From: Thermacetogenium sp. UBA4966
GTDB lineage: Bacteria; Bacillota; DSM-12270; Thermacetogeniales; Thermacetogeniaceae
Direction of reading: 5' to 3'
DNA length: 36,672 nucleotides
Assembly (NCBI GenBank): GCA_002397275.1
Contig: DHAA01000074.1
Location: forward strand, 1-36,672
The notes under the pieces are model-generated. The model searched no databases, had not been told where the DNA came from, and saw nothing but the letters and a program-made list of their open reading frames with translations. Made by a program: the position numbers and the translations under genes. Positions 30,483 through 36,672 of this stretch are shown here, in pieces (position 1 is the first letter of the stretch; each line of letters begins with the position of its first letter).

Positions 30483-33400
30483 TCAATACCGGGCGCTATA
30501 CTCCTGCAGCGGCACCAACGGGAAGTCGGACCCTTCCCTGAGATCACCCAGCGCCTCCATAATCGCCCGGGCCGTATCCAGGGAGGTCAGGCAAGGCACA
30601 GCAAATTCCACGGCAGCCCGCCGGATGGCGAAGCCGTCTCGCTCGGGAGCCTTGCCTTTAGTCAGAGTATTGATCACCAGATGAATATCCCCCCGACGCA
30701 GGAGGTCGGTAATGTTAGGGAACCCCTCCTGTATCTTATTCACCCCGGCCACCGCCACCCCGTGTTTCTCCAGGCAGCGGGCCGTACCGGCGGTAGCAAA
30801 TATATTGTAACCCAGGCTACTGAATCCTTTGATAATGGGCAGCATCTCTTCCTTGTCCTTATCGGCCACGGTCACCAGGATGTTGCCTTGCCGATGAAAG
30901 ACCAACCCCGAAGCCAGCAAGGCTTTATATAAGGCCGGCGGGTAATCGGCATCCACACCCAGCACCTCACCTGTGGACTTCATTTCGGGACCCAGCGTTA
31001 TATCCACCTGCTGCAGCTTGGCGAAGCTGAACACGGGCGCTTTGACCCCCACCAGCCTGCCCTCAGGGTAAAGCCCGTCCTGGTAGCCCAGTTCTTTAAG
31101 CTTTCGCCCCATAATAACCTTGGTGGCCAAATTAACCATGGGAACACCGGTAATTTTACTCATAAAAGGCGCGGTGCGGCTGGCCCTGGGGTTGACTTCA
31201 ATCACATAAATCCGGCCGTTATAGTGTACATACTGAATGTTGATCATGCCTCGCACATTCATCTCCAAAGCCAACCTGGTGGTATAGTCTATAATTTGCC
31301 GGCGCGACTCCTGATCCAGGCGTTCGGCAGGATAGACGGCGATGCTGTCCCCTGAGTGCACCCCGGCCCGCTCCACATGTTCCATAATACCGGGAATAAG
31401 CACCGTTTCCCCGTCGGCAACGGCATCCACTTCCATTTCTTCGCCCTGGAAATATTTATCCACCAGCACCGGGTGTTCCGGCGTCACCTTGACCGCGGTC
31501 GCCATATAGTCCCTCAAATCCCCGATATTATCGACAATTTCCATAGCCCGCCCACCCAGCACATAGGAGGGGCGCACCAGCACCGGAAAACCGATTTTGC
31601 CGGCGATTTCCTCGGCTTCAGCTACTGAAAAAGCGGTTCCTCCTGAGGGCCGTGGGATATTCAGCCGGTTGAGCATGGCATCAAAACGCCTGCGGTCCTC
31701 TGCCCGGTCGATGCTATCCAGCGATGTGCCCAGAATACGATAACCGGCTTTTTCTATATGCGCCGCCAGGTTAATAGGGGTCTGCCCGCCAAACTGTACG
31801 ACTACACCGGCAGGCTTTTCTTTTTCCAGAATATTTATTACATCTTCCGGCAGCAGCGGCTCAAAGTACAGCCTATCCGCGGTGTCGAAATCGGTGCTGA
31901 CCGTCTCCGGATTATTGTTGATGATAATAGCCTCATAGCCCATCTCTTTCAACGCCCACACCGAGTGCACCGAGCAGTAGTCAAATTCAATGCCCTGTCC
32001 GATGCGGATAGGGCCGCCTCCCAGCACCACCACATTGCGGTTGCCTGTCGGCCGAGCCTCATCCTCGCTATCGTAGCAGGAATAGTAATAGGGAGTGACC
32101 GCCTCGAATTCCGCAGCGCATGTATCCACCATTTTGTAAACCGGCTCAAGGCCGTGCTTCTTGCGCAGCGTCCGCACATCGTCCGCCGCAACGCCTGCAG
32201 CCTGGGCCAGGTAGGCGTCGGCCATACCCATCTCCTTGGCCTTCCTGAGCAGCCCCGCCGTCAAAGCCGCCGGGCCTCCCCGCTGCAGGCGCTGCTCCAG
32301 CTGCACCACATTATGTATCTTTTCGATAAAGAAGCGATCTATCTTTGTCAGCTTAAATATGTGTTCTAAGAGCATACCCCGGCGCAGCGCCTCGGATAAA
32401 ACAAACAGCCTCTCGTCGTTAGGCTGTCTCAGCTTCTGCTCGATTTCATCCTCGGAAAGCTCTGCCAAAGCGGGATAAATAAGCCCCGGCACGCCGATTT
32501 CCAGTGAACGGACCGCTTTCAACAGCGCCCCCTCCAGAGTGCGGTCAATGGACATTACCTCGCCGGTGGCCTTCATCTGAGTACCCAGGGAGCGGTCAGC
32601 GAGGGCAAATTTATCAAACGGCCAGCGAGGGAACTTGATAACCACATAATCGATCGACGGTTCAAAACAGGCATAGGTTTTTCCGGTTACCACATTTTTA
32701 ATCTCATCCAGATTTAAGCCGACGGCTATTTTGGCGGCCACCTTGGCGATAGGGTAACCGGTGGCCTTAGAAGCCAGAGCCGACGAGCGGGAGACGCGAG
32801 GGTTGACCTCGATAACATAGTAACTGTAACTATCGGGATCCAGAGCGAATTGAATGTTGCAGCCACCCTCCACACCCAGGGCGCGGATAATCCTCAATGC
32901 AGCGCTGCGCAGCATCTGATATTCCCGGTCGCTTAATGTTTGCACCGGCGCCACCACCACGCTGTCGCCGGTATGCACACCCATGGAATCAAGGTTTTCC
33001 ATACTGCAGATAGTAATGCAGTTATCCGCTCCGTCCCGCATAACCTCGAACTCTATTTCTTTCCAGCCCGCCAGGCTGCGCTCAATCAGTGCCTGATGAA
33101 TAATACTTGCGTTTAAACCCTTAGTACAGGTGCTGATCAGCTGATCCATATCATGGACCATACCGCCGCCGGCGCCGCCCAAAGTATAAGCCGGGCGCAC
33201 CACCAGCGGAAAACCGCTCTGCTTGGCAAAGTCCGCCGCCTGGTCCACAGAGCAGACGATAGCGCTTTCAGGCACAGGCTCTCCGATGCGTTGCATAGTG
33301 ATCTTGAACTGTTCCCTGTCCTCGGCCCGTTTGATAGCTTCCAAAGGAGTGCCCAACAGCCGTACATTATTCTTTTCCAGCACTCCCAATTCAGAGAGCT

Positions 33401-33701
33401 GCAGGGCCATATTCAACCCCACCTGACCGCCCAGAGAAGGCAAAAAGCCGTCGGGCTTTTCTTTTTCAATGATACGTGTGACAAATTCGGGGGTGATGGG
33501 CTCAATATAAACTCGGTCGGCTATGTGGGCATCGGTCATAATGGTGGCCGGATTACTGTTGATCAATACCACTTCCAGTCCCTCCTCCTCCAGCGACCGG
33601 CAAGCCTGGGTACCGGCATAATCGAATTCGGCAGCCTGACCGATAATGATGGGACCGGAGCCCACCATTAAGACTTTTTTTATCTCTTCTTTAATAGGCA
33701 T
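30483..33701 (-). CDS. carB: Carbamoyl-phosphate synthase large subunit
   Basis: About 1,072 residues from the ATG at 33699-33701 (GGGAGG 9 bases upstream). It has two tandem ATP-grasp halves, starting KKVLMVGSGPIIIGQAAEFD and VVVLGGGPIRIGQGIEFDYC near 560. Conserved ligase motifs are VIEVNPRVSRSSALASKATG and VIEVNPRASRTAPFMSKITG, and an MGS-like allosteric domain lies from about 930. It uses ammonia from CarA plus bicarbonate and two ATP to make carbamoyl phosphate for pyrimidines and arginine. It starts 1 bp after the carA stop and is of full length. Confidence 0.97.
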   Translation of the reverse strand: MPIKEEIKKVLMVGSGPIIIGQAAEFDYAGTQACRSLEEEGLEVVLINSNPATIMTDAHIADRVYIEPITPEFVTRIIEKEKPDGFLPSLGGQVGLNMALQLSELGVLEKNNVRLLGTPLEAIKRAEDREQFKITMQRIGEPVPESAIVCSVDQAADFAKQSGFPLVVRPAYTLGGAGGGMVHDMDQLISTCTKGLNASIIHQALIERSLAGWKEIEFEVMRDGADNCITICSMENLDSMGVHTGDSVVVAPVQTLSDREYQMLRSAALRIIRALGVEGGCNIQFALDPDSYSYYVIEVNPRVSRSSALASKATGYPIAKVAAKIAVGLNLDEIKNVVTGKTYACFEPSIDYVVIKFPRWPFDKFALADRSLGTQMKATGEVMSIDRTLEGALLKAVRSLEIGVPGLIYPALAELSEDEIEQKLRQPNDERLFVLSEALRRGMLLEHIFKLTKIDRFFIEKIHNVVQLEQRLQRGGPAALTAGLLRKAKEMGMADAYLAQAAGVAADDVRTLRKKHGLEPVYKMVDTCAAEFEAVTPYYYSCYDSEDEARPTGNRNVVVLGGGPIRIGQGIEFDYCSVHSVWALKEMGYEAIIINNNPETVSTDFDTADRLYFEPLLPEDVINILEKEKPAGVVVQFGGQTPINLAAHIEKAGYRILGTSLDSIDRAEDRRRFDAMLNRLNIPRPSGGTAFSVAEAEEIAGKIGFPVLVRPSYVLGGRAMEIVDNIGDLRDYMATAVKVTPEHPVLVDKYFQGEEMEVDAVADGETVLIPGIMEHVERAGVHSGDSIAVYPAERLDQESRRQIIDYTTRLALEMNVRGMINIQYVHYNGRIYVIEVNPRASRTAPFMSKITGVPMVNLATKVIMGRKLKELGYQDGLYPEGRLVGVKAPVFSFAKLQQVDITLGPEMKSTGEVLGVDADYPPALYKALLASGLVFHRQGNILVTVADKDKEEMLPIIKGFSSLGYNIFATAGTARCLEKHGVAVAGVNKIQEGFPNITDLLRRGDIHLVINTLTKGKAPERDGFAIRRAAVEFAVPCLTSLDTARAIMEALGDLREGSDFPLVPLQEYSARY

Positions 33702-33702
33702 C

Positions 33703-34782
33703 TTACTTTTCCTCCCCACGCATCATGTCCATAAACTCGTCAAATATATAGTCGGAGTCCCGCGGACCCGGCGATGCCTCAGGATGGTACTGCACTGCAA
33801 ACAGAGGCAAGTATTTATGACGGATCCCCTCTACAGTGTTATCGTTTAAATTGATATGGGTAATGTCGACATCAATGCCTTTCAGCGACTCCCCATCCAC
33901 GGAAAACCCATGGTTGTGCGAGGTAATATAGACGCGACCGGTACGCAAATCCTTCACCGGGTGGTTTGCGCCGCGGTGTCCGAACTTCATCTTATAGGTT
34001 TTGGCGCCCAGTGCCAGCGCCAGCACCTGGTTGCCTAAGCAAATGCCGAACAACGGATACTTGCCGAGGATTTTTCGAACGGTATTGATGGTAACCGGCA
34101 CATCCTGCGGGTCGCCGGGACCGTTGGAAATCAGCACTCCATCGGGGGACAGCTGCGCTATATGCTCGGGAGTGATGTCCGGAGGCGCCACGATCACCGT
34201 GCAGTCCCGCTCCTTTAGTTTCCGGATAATATTTTGCTTGGAGCCCAGGTCAATGAGTACTACCCGGTGTCCGCTTCCGTCAATGGTATAGGGCTCGTTG
34301 ACAGCCACATCGGCCACCAACTTTTGACCGCTCAGATGCGGGCAAGTCCTGGCCTTTTCTACAAGTTTCTCTGTATCAACCGTACCGGCGGCAATAACGC
34401 CGCGCATTGTTCCGCAGCTGCGCAGGTAACGGGTAAGCGCTCTCGTATCCACCCCGCTGACCCCCGTTACCCCCTCTCGCGCTAAAAAATTATCGATGCG
34501 ATAGCCGGCCCGCCAGTTACTGGGGCAGTGACATGCTTCTTTGACCACAAAGCCTCGGATAAATGATTTTTGAGCTTCGCAGTCTTCTCGGTTGATACCG
34601 TAATTACCGATCAACGGGTAGGTCATGACAACTATCTGGCCACAGTAAGAAGGGTCGGTTAATATTTCCTGATATCCGGTCATGCCGGTGTTAAACACCA
34701 CCTCGCCCCATTGCTCCCCTATGGCGCCAAAAGAGCGACCGGTAAAAACGGTTCCGTCCTCAAGAGCCAAAAAAGCTTTCAA
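33703..34782 (-). CDS. carA: Carbamoyl-phosphate synthase small (glutaminase) subunit
   Basis: A 359-residue protein starting at TTG (34780-34782) with GGAGG 10 bases upstream; the first residues MKAFLALEDGTVFTGRSFG match the family start. The class I amidotransferase domain has LFGICLGNQVLALALGAKTY (Cys nucleophile, about 240-260) and FAVQYHPEASPGPRDSDYIF near 330. It hydrolyses glutamine for CarB. I see no strong promoter between the ANTAR gene and carA, but a terminator-like hairpin lies 93 bp upstream, so transcription may be separate or attenuated. Confidence 0.96.
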   Translation of the reverse strand: MKAFLALEDGTVFTGRSFGAIGEQWGEVVFNTGMTGYQEILTDPSYCGQIVVMTYPLIGNYGINREDCEAQKSFIRGFVVKEACHCPSNWRAGYRIDNFLAREGVTGVSGVDTRALTRYLRSCGTMRGVIAAGTVDTEKLVEKARTCPHLSGQKLVADVAVNEPYTIDGSGHRVVLIDLGSKQNIIRKLKERDCTVIVAPPDITPEHIAQLSPDGVLISNGPGDPQDVPVTINTVRKILGKYPLFGICLGNQVLALALGAKTYKMKFGHRGANHPVKDLRTGRVYITSHNHGFSVDGESLKGIDVDITHINLNDNTVEGIRHKYLPLFAVQYHPEASPGPRDSDYIFDEFMDMMRGEEK

Positions 34783-34874
34783 ATAGTATACACCTCCGTC
34801 AACATATTCAATCGCCCCTCCATTTCACATCAGCGGGCGCGCTTCCACCCCACTCGCCACACTTTGTAAGGCAC

Positions 34875-34909
34875 TAAAAAACCTGTCTCTGCTAAGAGGC
34901 ATAGACAGG
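34875..34909 (-). terminator. Terminator (or attenuator) between the ANTAR gene and carA
   Basis: The arm 34903-34909 (CCTGTCT as RNA) pairs with 34882-34888, extended inward with one mismatch to a four-base loop, followed on the minus strand by TTTTTT. It either ends the ANTAR transcript or attenuates read-through into carAB. Confidence 0.7.
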
Positions 34910-35004
34910 CATACCGCTCCTGATTGCACTATGTCCCCTTACCGGTCTCACAGAACCGCTTTAAAGGTTTTTTCAAGCAAACTAAACGTTTCTTCTCTTG
35001 CCCT

Positions 35005-35598
35005 TTATTTCAACGAATGTGTCATAATTACCGCCTCGGCCACCACCTGCATGCTCACCCGCTTATTCATGCTCTGACGCTGTATGCGCTTAAAAGCCTC
35101 GGCTTCAGTCAAACCATGGGTTTCCATTAAAATGCCTTTGGCCCGCTCCACAACTTTCCTGGTTTCCAGCGTTTCCTGTAGATCCTTGATCTTTGCTTCC
35201 AGAGAGGTAAGCTCCTGATAATTTGCCAGCGCCAGCTCAACCGCCGGCAAAAGCGACTCTTCCCCCACGGGCTTGAACAACAGGGCATATACTCCGGCTT
35301 CCTTGGCCTTTTCCAGTATTTCGTGCTTACCGGATCTGCTGGTGGCGATCACCGGCGCCAGTCTGTCCTCACGTACTATTTTGGCCACCTGCATACCATT
35401 AATGTTGCCGGGCAGGGCGGCGTCTATGATCAATAAATCAGGCTCTCTGCTGCGCACCAATTTGAGGGCGCTAACGCCGTCGCCGGCATCTCCAACCACC
35501 CAGTGGCCGTATTTTCTAAGCATAATATTTAAGTTTTTACGCCAAACGTTATCGCCATCTATCAATATTACCCTGCATTCACTCATCAAGGACACCAT
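35005..35598 (-). CDS. ANTAR-domain response regulator (RNA-binding antiterminator)
   Basis: A 197-residue two-domain protein. The receiver domain (about 8-122) has CRVILIDGDN, the phospho-acceptor aspartate D59 in LLIIDAALPG, ATSRSG and the conserved lysine in LLFKPVG (K109). A coiled linker (about 125-145, YQELTSLEAKIKDLQETL) leads into the ANTAR three-helix domain (about 145-195: VVERAKGILMETHGLTEAEA, then QVVAEAVIM). ANTAR proteins such as EutV and NasR bind paired six-base-loop hairpins and block terminators. Three leaders in this window carry such hairpins, making this the likely partner. No histidine kinase is adjacent. An alternative start is the ATG at 35586. Confidence 0.93.
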   Translation of the reverse strand: MVSLMSECRVILIDGDNVWRKNLNIMLRKYGHWVVGDAGDGVSALKLVRSREPDLLIIDAALPGNINGMQVAKIVREDRLAPVIATSRSGKHEILEKAKEAGVYALLFKPVGEESLLPAVELALANYQELTSLEAKIKDLQETLETRKVVERAKGILMETHGLTEAEAFKRIQRQSMNKRVSMQVVAEAVIMTHSLK

Positions 35599-35635
35599 CC
35601 TGATCGTCTCGGTTTGCTTTTTTAAACTAGAATGA

Positions 35636-35641
35636 ATTATA
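35636..35641 (-). promoter_or_regulatory. Extended -10 of the ANTAR gene
   Basis: Minus-strand TGA-TATAAT, about 38 bases before the ATG, in a very AT-rich region; no good -35. Confidence 0.45.
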
Positions 35642-35703
35642 TCATATTTTATGAAAAATAAATATACTTTTTTTCATCATACGGAAACTTATTTTTAAGT
35701 TCC

Positions 35704-35732
35704 TTGCAACTCTTCTTCATTTCGTATACAAT
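35704..35732 (+). promoter_or_regulatory. Promoter of the IclR-family gene
   Basis: TTGCAA (35704-35709), 17-bp spacer, TACAAT (35727-35732), 36 bp before the ATG. Confidence 0.65.
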
Positions 35733-35768
35733 TTTTTCTGATAACTATCAATAAATAAGGGGACACGA

Positions 35769-36575
35769 ATGAACATGACTAAACTGCATAATAATAGAGA
35801 TGAAACCAGAACGGTTCAATCCGTGGAAAGAGCTTTATTTATTTTAGAAACCCTGGCCGAGGCGGGTGTACCCACTACTATTACCGAAATAGCCAAAAAA
35901 ACAAACCTTACCCTGGGAACTACCCATCGCCTTTTATACACCATGATGGAAATGGGTTTTGTTGAGCAAAGCGCAGAAAACAGCAAATACCGGCTGGGGA
36001 TAAAAGCATTTCAAATAGGCAGCGCCGCGGCCTATTTCAAGGATTTGCGCTCCGCGGCCCGCCCGGTCATGGAGGAACTGCAGCAAAGATATAATGAAAC
36101 AGTCAATTTAGCTATCCTCGACGGCAGAGAGGTGGTCTACATTGATCAGGTGGAATCCACCAATATAGTAATAGTCAGAATGTTCGCCCGCACCGGCAAC
36201 CGCGGCCCTGCCCATTGTACCGGCTCAGGCAAGATCCTGTTAGCCGGTCTGCCCCAGGGGCAGCTTAAGGATATAGTATACGGTATGGATTTAATAAAAT
36301 ATACCAAAAAAACCATTACTAAACCTGAACTGCTGCTCAAAGAACTTAATCGGGTCAAACAAAACGGATATGCCATGGATCTCGGGGAGCGGGACGAAGG
36401 GGTGCGCTGTGTGGCGGCCCCCATAAAAAATGCCGAGGGCCGGGTTTTGTCGGCATTGAGCATTTCCGTGCCCAGCAGCCGTGTCAGCGCGCCTTTCACT
36501 AACGATGAACTGGTGAATGCCGTCAAGGACGCGGCTAAAAAAATATCCATTCAGTTAGGCTATAATGTATATTGA
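35769..36575 (+). CDS. IclR-family transcriptional regulator
   Basis: A 268-residue regulator with AAGGGG before the ATG. The N-terminal winged helix-turn-helix (about 15-75) reads TVQSVERALFILETLAEAGV and ITEIAKKTNLTLGTTHRLLY. The C-terminal IclR effector domain (about 90-260) has NLAILDGREVVYIDQVES, AHCTGSGKILLAGLPQGQL and GERDEGVRCVAAPI. IclR proteins bind small organic acids or aromatic compounds and control catabolic operons. The likely target lies beyond the window edge or is its own promoter. It is divergent from the ANTAR gene with 170 bp between them. No link to nitrogen control can be read from the sequence. Confidence 0.93.
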   Translation: MNMTKLHNNRDETRTVQSVERALFILETLAEAGVPTTITEIAKKTNLTLGTTHRLLYTMMEMGFVEQSAENSKYRLGIKAFQIGSAAAYFKDLRSAARPVMEELQQRYNETVNLAILDGREVVYIDQVESTNIVIVRMFARTGNRGPAHCTGSGKILLAGLPQGQLKDIVYGMDLIKYTKKTITKPELLLKELNRVKQNGYAMDLGERDEGVRCVAAPIKNAEGRVLSALSISVPSSRVSAPFTNDELVNAVKDAAKKISIQLGYNVY

Positions 36576-36672
36576 TTTTTTACAGCCTTCCTTCTTTCCC
36601 CTTCGGTAATTACACTGCATTTTGAACACAATAACCCCTCTATATGTATCGTAGTTATTCGGAAACTCCCAA

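Noticed and set aside
1..36672. CRISPR arrays, tRNA or rRNA genes
   Set aside because: No regularly spaced repeats and no tRNA or rRNA-like sequences were seen on either strand.

Overview
The window looks like a chromosomal segment of an anaerobic, nitrogen-fixing Clostridia-type Firmicute. My best guess is the Desulfotomaculum/Pelotomaculum group. This rests on the compact nif gene order (nifH-nifI1-nifI2-nifD-nifK-nifE-nifN-nifB), the PII-like NifI proteins between nifH and nifD, the archaeal-type split glutamate synthase, strong Firmicute Shine-Dalgarno sequences and a REP-type Y1 transposase element. The species assignment is inference.

Region 1 (1-10,030) is an accessory island ending at the 3' end of guaA. 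It holds a small membrane protein, an orphan SecA2-like ATPase behind an RBS-hiding hairpin, a Y1 (REP-associated) transposase element with perfect 19-bp inverted ends and a frameshifted transposase, a ClbS/DfsB-like gene, a PD-(D/E)XK nuclease overlapping a NACHT NTPase (probable anti-phage defence, perhaps one gene split by a frameshift), and a RelBE-type toxin-antitoxin pair with promoter and operator. Between these lie remnants: ADP-ribosylglycohydrolase, excisionase-like HTH, Fic, and small unidentified fragments.

Region 2 (10,035-28,722) is nitrogen assimilation. guaA, a five-gene glutamate synthase operon and a nine-gene nif operon (nifH to an AnfO-family gene) all run on the minus strand. 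glnA diverges from nifH on the plus strand.

Region 3 (28,860-36,575) holds cobQ/cbiP, carB, carA and an ANTAR response regulator on the minus strand, and a divergent IclR-family regulator on the plus strand.

The most interesting signal is regulatory. The untranslated leaders of the glutamate synthase operon, nifH and glnA each contain paired short hairpins, mostly with six-base loops carrying A at position 1 and G at position 4. The 3' arm of the second hairpin is also the 5' arm of a following terminator-like hairpin. That is the architecture of ANTAR-controlled antitermination, and a complete ANTAR response regulator is encoded about 8 kb away. The nifH and glt promoters also share a near-identical -35/-10 pair and an upstream 43-bp box, placed 11 bp (about one helical turn) differently. 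Together this suggests one ANTAR-based switch, plus a common upstream regulator, coordinating N2 fixation, glutamine synthetase and glutamate synthase. NifI1/NifI2 would add post-translational control of nitrogenase.
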